From Rhodospirillum sp. (GTDB lineage: Bacteria > Pseudomonadota > Alphaproteobacteria > Dongiales > Dongiaceae): a DNA stretch of 64,000 bases. The notes below the pieces were generated by a model that did not search any database, was not told where the DNA came from, and was given only the letters and a program-made list of their open reading frames with translations. The position numbers were made by a program, and so were the translations under genes. The stretch is from assembly GCA_013822765.1 (NCBI GenBank), contig PNKY01000002.1, positions 186,001 to 250,000 on the forward strand. The letters are read 5' to 3'. This document shows, one piece after another, positions 9,201-17,683 of the stretch (positions are counted from its first letter, which is position 1; every line of letters begins with the position of its first letter).

Positions 9201-11427
9201 CGCCATCGAGCGAGTCGTTGCCGTCGCCACCGTTGAGCGTGTCATTGAGGGCGCCACCCGTCAGGTTGTTGGAAGCACCATTGCCCGTGATGACGTTGGC
9301 AAGGCCGTTGCCGATGACATTGGCCGTTCCGGAGCCAGTGAGGGTGGCGTTCTCGATGTTCTGCAGCGCAACGGCGCTGAGGTCGATGTTGGCGCCGGAG
9401 CGAGCTTCGTCGGTGCCTAGACCAACACCTTCCTCGATGGTGTCGGTGCCGACCCCGATGATGTAGACGTCGTTGCCGGCGCCGCCCCTCAGGGTGTCGT
9501 CGCCGGCTCCGCCATCCAGGAAGTCGTGGCCGATGCCGCCTTCCAGCGAATCCGCATTGTCGCCGCCTTCAAGCTTGTCGTTGCCGTCTTCGCCCTGGAG
9601 TATGTCGTCGCCGCCTTTGCCGACCAGGTTGTCGTTGCCGGTGCCGCCGATCAGGGTGTTGGCGCCGTTGTTCCCGGTGATGACATTGTTGAGCCCATTG
9701 CCTTTGCCGGTGAAGTTGGAGCCGCCCAACAGGGTCAGGTTCTCGATATTGGCGGGTCCGGCGTTGAGGTCAAAACTGAAGATGGCCTCGATCGTATCTG
9801 TGCCTTCGCCGACTTTCTCCGTTATGACGTCGTCATCGTCGACCGTGTAGAGATCGTCGCCCTTGCCGCCGGCAAGAACGTCCTTGCCGCTGCCGCCATA
9901 GAGCTGATCGTTGCCGTCGCCACCCTGCAGGTCGTCGATATCCTCCTCGCCGGTCAGGATATCATTGCCCAGGCCGCCGACCAGCTTGTCGGCGCCGGCG
10001 CGGCCGAACAGAACGTCGTCGCCGCCGGCGCCGTTCAGCGTGTTGGCGGAGACGTTGCCCTCCATGATGTTGTCCACGGCGTTGCCGGTGCCGACTGACG
10101 CGCCGGCTGCGGCAAGGAACTCCATCGCCTCGAAGTTGGCGGCGATCGTGTAGGTGCTGAAGGTGGTGCGGACGTCGTCGAATCCTTCGCCCGCCTTTTC
10201 GGTGATCTTGTCGCCGGCATCTTCGAGGACGTAGACATCGTCGCCCTTGCCGCCGGTCATCTGGTCGTTGTTGGCGCCGCCCTCGAGCCAATCGCCGCCG
10301 TCGCCGCCGAGCAGCGTATCGTTGCCGACCAGCCCGAACAGGAAGTTATCGCTGCCATTGCCGGTGATGACGTTATTGAGGGCGTTGCCGTTCGCGTTGA
10401 TGGCAGTGCCGGTCAGGGTCGCCTTCTCAATCTCCTGGCCTGGCGCCTGAAACGCGAGATCGATGTCCAGTGACGAACGGATCTCGTCAATTCCTTCGCT
10501 GGCCTTCTCTTCGTATGAATCGGCACCGACGATGCTCACGAGATAAACGTCGTTGCCCTTGCCGCCGATGAGTGTATCGGTGCCGGTCCCGCCATCCAGC
10601 TGGTCATTGCCGTCGCCGCCGGTGAGGCTGTCGTTGCCCTGGCCGCCGGTCAGTGTGTCGTTACCCTGTTCGCCGTTGATGGTGTCCTTGCCGAGATCGC
10701 CATCGATCGCGTCGTTCCCGGTACCGCCAAACAGCACGTCGTTGCCGTTGCCACCGTCGATTATGTTGTTGAGCGCGTTGCCGATGCCGCCGAGGTCGGC
10801 GCTGCCCGAAAGGCTCAGCTTTTCGACCTCCGCGCCGTTGACGGACAGGTCGAAGGAAATGCTGCTGATGATGTGGTCGATGCCACCGCCGGCGGCCTCG
10901 CTGACAACGTCGCTCAGTTCGTTGACGAGATAGGTGTCGTTTCCGGTGCCACCTTCCAGCTTGCCGGTGCCGGCTGTGCCGTCGAGGAAGTCGTTGCCAG
11001 CGCCGCCCTGTTGCAGGTTGGTGCCCGCACCGCCGATCAGGAGGTCGTCGCCGATGCCGCCCTTCAGGGTGTCGTTGCCGCCGTACCCGGCCAGCAAATC
11101 GTTGCCGGCGCCGCCGTCCAGGATATTGGCGAGGCTGTTGCCCAGGATATCGTTGTCGAATCCATTGCCGGTACCATTGAGCGCGCCGCCGACCAGTTGG
11201 AGGTTCTCGACATTGGCGGAGAGGGTGAGACTGATCACGCTGACGATGGTGTCCTGCGTGCCCTTGTCGAGCAACTCGGTCACCACGTCGCCGGCCTGGT
11301 CGACGAAGTAGGTGTCGTTGCCGGGGCCACCGCTCATCGTGTCGGCGCCCGCGAGGCCGTCCAATGCGTCGTTGTCGTTGCCGCCGGTCAGCACATCGTT
11401 GCCGCCGGTCCCGATCTTGGTGAACAT
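6268..11427 (-). CDS. Giant RTX calcium-binding repeat protein B (14 modules)
   Basis: The predicted extracellular protein has 1719 residues and 14 spacer modules alternating with GGxGxDxLx blocks. Modules 3, 6, 9 and 12 are the TDEVRS...NIENATLTG type. Modules 1, 4, 7, 10 and 13 are the TLGANVE-L type, and 2, 5, 8 and 11 mostly the SFDL..GANVENL type. The N-terminus (GTGGNDVLTGG...GLAGADTMSGG) resembles those of C-E. The C-terminus (GGDTINGFEVGKDTINLYDLF then VTLADVIYP) is the secretion target region. ATG 11427 follows GGGGAGAGGGCGC on the coding strand; the longer frame starts at a TTG with no ribosome site. No transporter gene is linked, so a distant type I system is assumed. Confidence 0.9.
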   Translation of the reverse strand: MFTKIGTGGNDVLTGGNDNDALDGLAGADTMSGGPGNDTYFVDQAGDVVTELLDKGTQDTIVSVISLTLSANVENLQLVGGALNGTGNGFDNDILGNSLANILDGGAGNDLLAGYGGNDTLKGGIGDDLLIGGAGTNLQQGGAGNDFLDGTAGTGKLEGGTGNDTYLVNELSDVVSEAAGGGIDHIISSISFDLSVNGAEVEKLSLSGSADLGGIGNALNNIIDGGNGNDVLFGGTGNDAIDGDLGKDTINGEQGNDTLTGGQGNDSLTGGDGNDQLDGGTGTDTLIGGKGNDVYLVSIVGADSYEEKASEGIDEIRSSLDIDLAFQAPGQEIEKATLTGTAINANGNALNNVITGNGSDNFLFGLVGNDTLLGGDGGDWLEGGANNDQMTGGKGDDVYVLEDAGDKITEKAGEGFDDVRTTFSTYTIAANFEAMEFLAAAGASVGTGNAVDNIMEGNVSANTLNGAGGDDVLFGRAGADKLVGGLGNDILTGEEDIDDLQGGDGNDQLYGGSGKDVLAGGKGDDLYTVDDDDVITEKVGEGTDTIEAIFSFDLNAGPANIENLTLLGGSNFTGKGNGLNNVITGNNGANTLIGGTGNDNLVGKGGDDILQGEDGNDKLEGGDNADSLEGGIGHDFLDGGAGDDTLRGGAGNDVYIIGVGTDTIEEGVGLGTDEARSGANIDLSAVALQNIENATLTGSGTANVIGNGLANVITGNGASNNLTGGALNDTLNGGDGNDSLDGGSGNDKMTGGKGDDTYAVDSKTDVVTEGAGAGNDTVLAFIDYTLGANVEGLKLADGANTKGTGNTLANTIEAGNGNNTLDGAAGNDTIDGGAGNDVITGGAGNDAMFGGAGNDQMKGGLNDDVYVVDDAGDIVTELAGQGKDLIVTSLSTFNLTTNGANVEGLIHNTSSDATLTGNTLGNVINGNTGKDTIDGKDGNDSLNGGGAADSLTGGVGNDTLTGEDGIDTLTGGLGNDIYILEGFDVVVEGVSQGTDEVRSATAINMTGALANIENSKLLASASTSILGNDLNNILTGNSGGNFLIGGIGNDTLNGGEGDDTLEGSDGNDKMIGGKGNDVYQVLTKTDTVTENAGEGTDKVFASITYTLGGNVEDLKLATAADLNGTGNGLNNRLEGNDGKNSLDGGAGNDTLTGGGADDTLIGGTGNDVLGGDAGDDDMRGSLGDDFFLVLDAGDKVTELAAQGTDTIITNLATFNLTTKGANVENLLFSGVVVNITATGNNLNNSINANAKDDLVDGKEGNDTLGGGDGNDTLIGGDGNDVLEAGDGTNELKGGKGNDTYHLLLSGFGTNTVLEDAGEGTDTVETNQNLGGLVDEVENLKLTGTDDLIGIGNHHANVITGNSGNNIIVGLGGNDTMIGGGGNDTYTVEESGDVITELAGGGDDDLVTSFAASYALSANIERLEFDGSVVGATGTGSATDNFILGTIGNDSLNGAGGNDGLTGLAGNDTLIGGTGNDGLDGGEDNDQLEGGDGSDHLHGAEGDDSLVGGAGNDEMVGGAGIDTLIGGAGNDEYYVDKDDKIDEAPNSGNDLISQNFSGVMPDNIEDAYLAVAGLTVTGNALDNFMFGTDGADTMNGAVGNDVIEGGLDADSMNGGAGNDQFYYQIGSEPELAMLGGDTINGFEVGKDTINLYDLFADFGIESADPIADGFLKFEVVGSDTKIQFDSDGAGGDAAVTLATLTGVIGVTLADVIYPPAPIVL

Positions 11428-11658
11428 GCGCCCTCTCCCCAAGGCGGCAATCCGGGAGCCGTATGCGCCGAAGACTGCCGCGAATCTTCGGCCATGACGC
11501 TAGTTCAGCGGATCGTGCGGATTGCGCCCCTCCGACGTGGGAGTGTGGGCGGATCCAATGATCCGGTCCTATGTCCCCGTGTCCCCGAACGCAGACTTAC
11601 TGGTAGTGGTTGAATCCTTCCACAATACACGCAGCATGCCAACCATCGACGCGCTGGT

Positions 11659-11674
11659 TGTGACAGCCGTCATA
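11659..11674 (-). promoter_or_regulatory. CRP/FNR-family-like site upstream of RTX B
   Basis: TGTGA-CAGCCG-TCATA fits the TGTGA-N6-TCACA pattern with one mismatch. It is centred about 240 bases upstream of the gene B start. The same TGTGA-N6-TCATA form occurs upstream of gene D. Confidence 0.45.
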
Positions 11675-11806
11675 GGGCGCTTGGCCGGTATCTTGACGTA
11701 ATTCCATCAATCCGGGCGCCTTAACCGGGAACGTCGGCGGCGTGCCAGCCGGACGCTGGCGGACGGCGCGGCGAGTCGGACCGGTCAAGCGGGAGGCGGG
11801 AGAACT

Positions 11807-11938
11807 TTCTCCCCGTCACGGCCGGCCTGGGGCCAGCCATCCACGAGCGTCTGCGCGGTTAACTCGTGGATGCCCGGACCGCGGAGTCCGGGCATGACGG
11901 GGAGAGAGCGGCGCGCCGTGGGCTGACAAGCGCGCCGC
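11807..11938. repeat. Composite intergenic palindromic element, copy R1
   Basis: The element runs from TTCTCCCCGTCACG to GCATGACGGGGAGAG (11807-11907) and is an imperfect large palindrome. It is followed by a 9-bp hairpin (GCGGCGCGC 11908-11916 with GCGCGCCGC 11930-11938). It sits just past the RTX C stop, so the hairpin may terminate gene C. It shares the exact 15-mer GAGCGTCTGCGCGGT (11845-11859) with two copies near 23.4-23.6 kb. Confidence 0.75.
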
Positions 11939-11944
11939 CCAAGC

Positions 11945-14900
11945 TCACACGATCGAACTGTTCTGCGGATAGATCAGGTCCGCCAGGGTGACATCCGTGA
12001 CGCCCTGCAGCGTCGCCAGCGTCACGAAGCTGTCGGCGCCGCCATCCTTGTCGAACTGCAGCAGCGTGTTGCCGTTGTCGACCTCGAGACGCAAAACGCC
12101 GGAGTCGATCACGTCCTCCACCGATATCTCGAAATCGACGAACAGATCGTAGAGATCGATCTTGTCCTTGCCGGCCTCGAACCCGGTGATGAGATCACCC
12201 CCCAGGTTATTGAGGTCGGCAGGATTCTCCAGGCGATAGCGAAAGAGGTCGCTGCCGGCGCCGCCGTCCAGCTTGTCGACGCCGAGCCCGCCCTCGATCA
12301 CGTCGTTGCCGGCACCGCCGTTCAGGATGTCGGCACCATTTTGGCCGTGCAGCACATCTGCGCCGTTTTCTCCGTGAAGCGTATCCGCTCCGCTGGAGCC
12401 ACTCATGAGGTTGTTGAGCGCATTGCCGCTGATCGTCAGCCCGCCGATCTCGGCATATCCATTCTCGATGTCGGCGCCGAGGGTGATGCTGATCCTTGTG
12501 CTGATGGCATCGATGCCACCGTTCGCGGCCTCCTGGACCGCGTCGCCAGCGTCGTCGACCAGGTAGGTATCGTTGCCCGCCCCGCCGATCATCAGATCCT
12601 TGCCGGTTCCGCCAGTCAGCGTATCGTTGCCGGCGCCGCCATTCAGCGTGTCGTTGCCGGTCGAGCCATTGAGTTCGTCGTCCCCGATGCCGCCGATCAG
12701 CGAATCATTGCCACCCTCGCCATCGATGAAGTCGTTCCCAGCCTTTCCGTCGAGCGTGTCGCTACCCCCGCCGCCGAAGATCGTGTTGGCCAGTTCGTTG
12801 CCGTTTCCAACAACACTGGCTGTTGCGACCTCGAAGGAGAGCTGCTCGACATTTTTGCCCAACGTGTAGCTCGTGAGCGTCGTCAGGACAGAATCGAGGT
12901 CTCCCTCGCCGACATTCTCGATGACCTTGTCGCCCACGTCGTCGACATAATAGAAGTCGCTGCCCTGGCCACCGCGCAGGGTGTCTTTGCCCGCCTCGCC
13001 GATGAGCACGTCGTCACCGGCACCGCCGATGAGCAGGTCGTTGCCGCCATAGCCGTTCAGTTGATTGTCGCCTTCATTGCCGGTGATCACGTTTGCCAGT
13101 TCGTTGCCGCTGACGTTGTAGTTGCCGACGTCGATCAGAATGACATTCTCGAGATGGTTGCCGAGGGAGTAGTTCTGGTTCGTGACAACGGTATCGATGC
13201 CCTGACCTTCGAGTTCGCCAAACTCGTCGCCATCCTTGTATTCGTAGGTATCGTCACCTTTGCCGCCGATCATGACATCGTTGCCGGCGCCGCCGACCAG
13301 CGTATCGTTGCCGTCGTCGCCCTCTAGCCAATCATCGCCGTCACCACCAAGAAGACGATCGTTCCCCGCGCCGCCGTGAATCGTATCGTTGCCCTCGCCG
13401 CCGAGCAGGCTGTCATTGCCGGCCCGGCCGTCGATGAGATCTGTCCCGCTTTCGGCCGTGATCGTGTTGTTGAGGCTGTTTCCGATGAGCGTGTAGTTCT
13501 TTGGGTTGTAAGCCTTCAGGTTCTCGACATTGGCCCCTTCGATCGACAGGTCCAAAGACCGCGAGGTCAGGATGGTATCGATGCCTTGCCCCGCCAGCTC
13601 GGTGACCTTGTCACCGTCGTCTTCGACGAGATAGGTATCGTCGCCGGCGCCGCCGCTCATCGTGTCGTTGCCGGCGCCGCCAGAGAGCTGGTCTTTCCCA
13701 AGACCGCCGATCAGCGAATCATCGCCACCGTTGCCATACAGCGTGTCGTTTCCGGCAGCGCCATCCAGCTTGTTCTTGCCGTCGTTGCCTTCGATGAGGT
13801 TGTCGAGGGCGTTGCCGGTGCCTTTCGTATCGCCAGTGCCGTCGATGACGAGCTGTTCGACATTGGCGCCGAGCGTGTAGTTGATGGCGGAATGGACAGT
13901 GTCGTAGCCCTGGTTCTTGCTCTCGACGACCGTGTCTTTCGCGCTATCAACATAGTAAAAGTCGTTGTCCGCGCCACCGACCATCTTGTCATTGCCGCCT
14001 TCGCCGTACAGAAAATCCTCGCCGGCACCGCCGAACAGGACGTCGTTGCCGTCGCCGCCACGGAGCGAGTTGGCGTTGTCGTTGCCCTTGATGACATTGG
14101 CGAGCGCGTTGCCGGTGCCGTTGATGGAGTCGGAGCCGGTCAGGGTTAGGTTCTCAACATTGGCCAATGCGGCGAGCGACCAAGCCAGGTCTGCACGAAC
14201 CTCGTCGATACCGCCGTTTGCGGCCTCCTCGATCGTGTCGGTGCCGCCGCTCACGATATAGACGTCGTTGCCGACACCGCCATGCAGCTTGTTGACGCCT
14301 CCGCCGCCGTCCAGGACGTCGTGGCCGGCCTCGCCGTAAAGAAAGTCGTCGTTTTCTCCACCGGACAGGATATCGCGGCCGTCATGGCCGAACAGCGTGT
14401 CATTTCCTGCGCCGCCAAGCAGGGAGTCGTCACCGAAGACACCATCGAGCTGGTCGTTGCCTGCGGCACCGTCGAGCCGGTCATTACCCGCCCCACCGGT
14501 GATGATATTGCGGCTGCCATTGCCGGTGATCGTGTTTGCAAGGGCGTTGCCGATGGCGTTGAGTTCGCCCGTGCCTTGCAGCGCCAGATTTTCGATATTC
14601 AGGAAAGCCTTGTCGGAGAGGCTCAGGTTGACGTCCGAGAAGATCAGATCGGTTCCCTGTCCGGCCAGCTCCACGATCTTGTCGTTCGAGTTGTCGACAT
14701 AGTAGATGTCGTTGCCCTTGCCGCCGGTCATGACATCGTTGCCGTCGCCGCCATATAAGAGGTCATTGCCATCGCCACCGATCAGCGTGTCGTGGCCTTC
14801 CAAGCCGTACACGTAGTCATCGCCGGCCTTGCCATCCAGCACGTCGTTTCCGGAACTGCCATAGATGTTGTTGGCGAGCGCATTGCCCGTGCCGTTGACG

Positions 14901-17248
14901 CCGGGGGCGGTATCGAACTCCAAGTTCTCAACATTGGCGTCCAGGACGTAGGTGGAAAGGGTGCTGCGAAGAGTATCGAAGCCTTCGCCCGCCTTTTCCT
15001 CGACCTTGTCGCCCAGGTCATCGACGACGTAGAAGTCATCACCCACGCCACCCGACATCTTGTCTTTCCCGCCGCCGCCGAAGAGCCGGTCGGCGCCTGC
15101 GCCGCCGGACAGCGTATCGTCGCCCAGCGCGCCAAACAGGTCGGTGTCGGCATCATTGCCGGTAATGACGTTGTTGAAGCCGTTGCCGCGCCCTTCGATC
15201 GCGGCGTCACCGGTCAGAACCAGGTTCTCGATGTTGACGAGATTGCCGAGCGCAAGGTTGGTGTTCTCATCGCTAACGACAGTGTCGAGGCCCTCGCCGG
15301 CGATCTCGACAATCGTGTTCGTCCCGAGCACGACGATGTAGGTATCGTTGCCAGTACCTCCGGTCAGCGTGTTTGCGCCGGTACCGGCGTCAAGGGTGTC
15401 GTCCCCAGATTCACCGGTCAGCACATCATTGTCGACCCCGCCTTCGAGGCGGTCATTGCCGTCGCCGCCGAAAAGGGTGTCATTGCCACCATTCCCGAAC
15501 AGGGCGTCGCGGTCGCCGTAGCCAAGCAACAGGTTGCTGCCTGCGTTACCGGCCAGGACATTGCTCAGGGCGTTGCCTTCGCCCTTGAAGCTGCCTCCGT
15601 CGGCAAAGTTGAGGTTCTCGACCGCATCGCCGAGCTTATAGTCGATCGCGGCGCGAACGGTGTCGTTGCCTTCGTTGGATTTTTCGGTGACGACATCGCT
15701 GGCGGTGTCGACTTCGTAGAAGTCGTTGCCCGCGCCGCCGACCATCGTATCGCTGCCGTTGTTGCCCTGCAGGTAGTCGTCGCCGTCGCCGCCCAGAATG
15801 CTGTCGTTTCCATCGCCGCCATAGAGGGTGTCGTTCCCGGCTCCACCCAGCAGGGTATCGTTGCCGTCGCCACCCTCGATGTTGTCGTTCCCAGCGGCAC
15901 CGTCCAGCTGGTTATTGCCGCTACCGGCGCTGAGGAAGTTGTCGAGCGCGTTGCCTGTGCCGTCGACGTTGCCGTCTCCGAGTTCCAGGCCCTCGACATT
16001 CGCGCCGAGGGAATAGCTGAATTCGGCGACGACGGTGTCATATCCCTCGCCAGCGTTTTCCGTCACGGTTTCAGTCTTGCTGTCGATCCGGTAGGTATCG
16101 TCACCCTTGCCGCCGACCATGGCGTCGTTGCCGGCACCGCCCGTGAGCGTGTCGGCGCCGTCGCCGCCGAACAGCGTGTCGTTGCCCTCGTAGCCGCGCA
16201 GCTCGTTATTGCCCCGATTGCCGTTGATGGTGTTGTCAAGCGTGTTGCCTCCGCCGGAGTAGTCGCCGGTGCCGTCGAGAGTCAGGCGCTCGATGGCGGC
16301 GGGAACATACACATTGTTGTCGTCGTATGCGCCGAGTTCGCCGAGTTCGATGCTGTCTTCTCTAATGACCTCGTCCACGCCGGATTCGTCGATGACGTAG
16401 TCATTGTCGGCGATGTGGTAGACGTCGTTGCCTATTCCGCCATTGAGCGTGTCCACGCCGTCCTGGCCGTCCAGGTCGTCGTTGCCATCGCCGCCGATCA
16501 GTGCGTCGTTGCCCTCGCCGCCGTTGAGGGTATCGTTGCCGCCGCGGCCGTCGATCTTGTTTTCGTAGTCGTTCCCGGTGATGTAGTTGGCGAGCTCGTT
16601 ACCTGTGCCGTCCAGGTTTTTCGAGCCGGTGAGATACAGCTCCTCCACCTGAGTGCCATTGATCGAAAGGTCGAACGAGAGGGACGTGAAGACGACGTCG
16701 GTACCCTGGCCGGCTTGTTCGATAACCTGATCGCTGGCGCTGTCGACGTAGTATCGGTCATCGCCGGCGCCACCCTGCATGACGTTGTCGCCGTTGAGGC
16801 CGACGAGGGTATCGTTGCCGGCGCCGCCCTGCAGAAGGTTCTCGCCGCTGCGGTCGGCGATGTAGTCGTCGCCCTTGCCTCCGATCAAGGTATCCTTGCC
16901 GAGTCCGCCCGACAGCAGGTCGCTCGCGTCACCGCCATCGAGCGTGTTGTCGAAACTGTTGCCAAGCAGGACATTCTCCTGCTTGTTCCCGGTGCCGTTG
17001 AGCGCTCCGCCGACCAGCTCAAGAACTTCGGCGTTTGCGGCGAGCGTCGTGGAGACGGTCGTGAGGACCCGATCGAAAAATCCCTTGTCGGTGAGCTCTG
17101 TCACCACATCGCCGGCCTGGTCGACGAAGTAGGTGTCATTGCCGTCGCCGCCCGCCATCTTGTCCGCGCCAAGCAGCCCGTTCAGCGTGTCGTCGTCGTT
17201 GGTCCCCGCGAGCACGTCGTTGGCGGCGGTTCCGGTAACGTCAGCCAT
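11945..17248 (-). CDS. Giant RTX calcium-binding repeat protein C (14 modules)
   Basis: This 1767-residue predicted type I secreted protein starts MADVTGTAANDVLAGT and ends in the target region (GGDLITGFEAGKDKIDLYDLF, then VTLADLIYP). Fourteen spacer modules were counted. Module 3 carries an unusual insertion (ELGELGAYDDNNVYVPAAIERL), and module 5 looks like a TLGANVE-type rather than the expected SFDL-type. Modules 8 and 11 closely resemble modules 8 and 11 of paralogue E (DKAFxNIEN; SLDLSIEGAxVEN). ATG 17248 is preceded by GGAGAGGGAT. The promoter candidate is TTGACT-N17-TAAATC about 175 bases upstream. No cysteine or membrane segment was seen. Confidence 0.9.
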   Translation of the reverse strand: MADVTGTAANDVLAGTNDDDTLNGLLGADKMAGGDGNDTYFVDQAGDVVTELTDKGFFDRVLTTVSTTLAANAEVLELVGGALNGTGNKQENVLLGNSFDNTLDGGDASDLLSGGLGKDTLIGGKGDDYIADRSGENLLQGGAGNDTLVGLNGDNVMQGGAGDDRYYVDSASDQVIEQAGQGTDVVFTSLSFDLSINGTQVEELYLTGSKNLDGTGNELANYITGNDYENKIDGRGGNDTLNGGEGNDALIGGDGNDDLDGQDGVDTLNGGIGNDVYHIADNDYVIDESGVDEVIREDSIELGELGAYDDNNVYVPAAIERLTLDGTGDYSGGGNTLDNTINGNRGNNELRGYEGNDTLFGGDGADTLTGGAGNDAMVGGKGDDTYRIDSKTETVTENAGEGYDTVVAEFSYSLGANVEGLELGDGNVDGTGNALDNFLSAGSGNNQLDGAAGNDNIEGGDGNDTLLGGAGNDTLYGGDGNDSILGGDGDDYLQGNNGSDTMVGGAGNDFYEVDTASDVVTEKSNEGNDTVRAAIDYKLGDAVENLNFADGGSFKGEGNALSNVLAGNAGSNLLLGYGDRDALFGNGGNDTLFGGDGNDRLEGGVDNDVLTGESGDDTLDAGTGANTLTGGTGNDTYIVVLGTNTIVEIAGEGLDTVVSDENTNLALGNLVNIENLVLTGDAAIEGRGNGFNNVITGNDADTDLFGALGDDTLSGGAGADRLFGGGGKDKMSGGVGDDFYVVDDLGDKVEEKAGEGFDTLRSTLSTYVLDANVENLEFDTAPGVNGTGNALANNIYGSSGNDVLDGKAGDDYVYGLEGHDTLIGGDGNDLLYGGDGNDVMTGGKGNDIYYVDNSNDKIVELAGQGTDLIFSDVNLSLSDKAFLNIENLALQGTGELNAIGNALANTITGNGSRNIITGGAGNDRLDGAAGNDQLDGVFGDDSLLGGAGNDTLFGHDGRDILSGGENDDFLYGEAGHDVLDGGGGVNKLHGGVGNDVYIVSGGTDTIEEAANGGIDEVRADLAWSLAALANVENLTLTGSDSINGTGNALANVIKGNDNANSLRGGDGNDVLFGGAGEDFLYGEGGNDKMVGGADNDFYYVDSAKDTVVESKNQGYDTVHSAINYTLGANVEQLVIDGTGDTKGTGNALDNLIEGNDGKNKLDGAAGNDTLYGNGGDDSLIGGLGKDQLSGGAGNDTMSGGAGDDTYLVEDDGDKVTELAGQGIDTILTSRSLDLSIEGANVENLKAYNPKNYTLIGNSLNNTITAESGTDLIDGRAGNDSLLGGEGNDTIHGGAGNDRLLGGDGDDWLEGDDGNDTLVGGAGNDVMIGGKGDDTYEYKDGDEFGELEGQGIDTVVTNQNYSLGNHLENVILIDVGNYNVSGNELANVITGNEGDNQLNGYGGNDLLIGGAGDDVLIGEAGKDTLRGGQGSDFYYVDDVGDKVIENVGEGDLDSVLTTLTSYTLGKNVEQLSFEVATASVVGNGNELANTIFGGGGSDTLDGKAGNDFIDGEGGNDSLIGGIGDDELNGSTGNDTLNGGAGNDTLTGGTGKDLMIGGAGNDTYLVDDAGDAVQEAANGGIDAISTRISITLGADIENGYAEIGGLTISGNALNNLMSGSSGADTLHGENGADVLHGQNGADILNGGAGNDVIEGGLGVDKLDGGAGSDLFRYRLENPADLNNLGGDLITGFEAGKDKIDLYDLFVDFEISVEDVIDSGVLRLEVDNGNTLLQFDKDGGADSFVTLATLQGVTDVTLADLIYPQNSSIV

Positions 17249-17377
17249 ATCCCTCTCCACAATCGGCAGCAGTCAGCCCTCGTGCGCCGCGGCTGCCGCC
17301 GCTCGGCCCGCACGCTTTAGTAGTTTTATTGACCGTTTGTGCCCCTCAGGCCGTCTCGGCCCGGTCTTTGGATCTAT

Positions 17378-17394
17378 GTTGTGATTGCCACAAC
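17378..17394 (-). promoter_or_regulatory. GTTGTG-N5-CACAAC dyad upstream of RTX C
   Basis: This is a perfect 6-bp inverted repeat about 138 bases upstream of the gene C start and 30-45 bases past the candidate -10. It shares TTGTG/CACAA half-sites with the dyad upstream of gene A. Operator role is inferred. Confidence 0.4.
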
Positions 17395-17422
17395 CTCCAC
17401 AGCCCAAATCCGCGTGGCGGGC

Positions 17423-17451
17423 GATTTATGGGCTAAATGGCCCAAAGTCAA
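17423..17451 (-). promoter_or_regulatory. Candidate promoter of RTX C
   Basis: On the minus strand, TTGACT (17446-17451) and TAAATC (17423-17428) are separated by 17 bases. A dyad, TGGGC-N6-GCCCA (17429-17444), fills the spacer and could be an operator. TTGACT also occurs at comparable places upstream of gene D and in the orphan region near 23.8 kb. Confidence 0.45.
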
Positions 17452-17636
17452 CCGCCAGACTGTGGAGAGTTGGTCAGATTCTGCACATTCTAAGGCGAAA
17501 CAGCCGAAACCCCGAGTAATTTCCAAAGGTTGTAGCGGCTCTCAAAAATGCATCAAAAGTGATTTGATAGGCGATGGTCGCGCGGCTCACCGCTTGATCG
17601 CACCCCCAGCACCGCGCCGGGAATCGGCGAGAATGC

Positions 17637-17668
17637 GCTCGGCCGCGGCGAACGCGCCGCGGCCGAGC
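17637..17668 (-). terminator. Very stable 14-bp hairpin downstream of RTX D
   Basis: GCTCGGCCGCGGCG (17637-17650) pairs perfectly with CGCCGCGGCCGAGC (17655-17668) around a 4-nt loop. It starts 16 bases past the RTX D stop. There is no U tract. Confidence 0.6.
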
Positions 17669-17683
17669 GAGTCTCATGGCATC

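Larger units (their letters stand above)
11428..11944. other. 517-bp intergenic region between RTX B and RTX C
   Basis: No convincing gene is present; a 63-codon minus frame at 11597-11788 has no ribosome site or family resemblance. The region holds a CRP-like dyad at 11659-11674 upstream of gene B and, next to gene C, one copy of the composite palindromic element. Confidence 0.6.
17249..17683. other. 435-bp intergenic region between RTX C and RTX D
   Basis: The C-proximal half holds the candidate promoter and two dyads of gene C. The D-proximal end holds a strong hairpin. No coding region is supported. Confidence 0.6.
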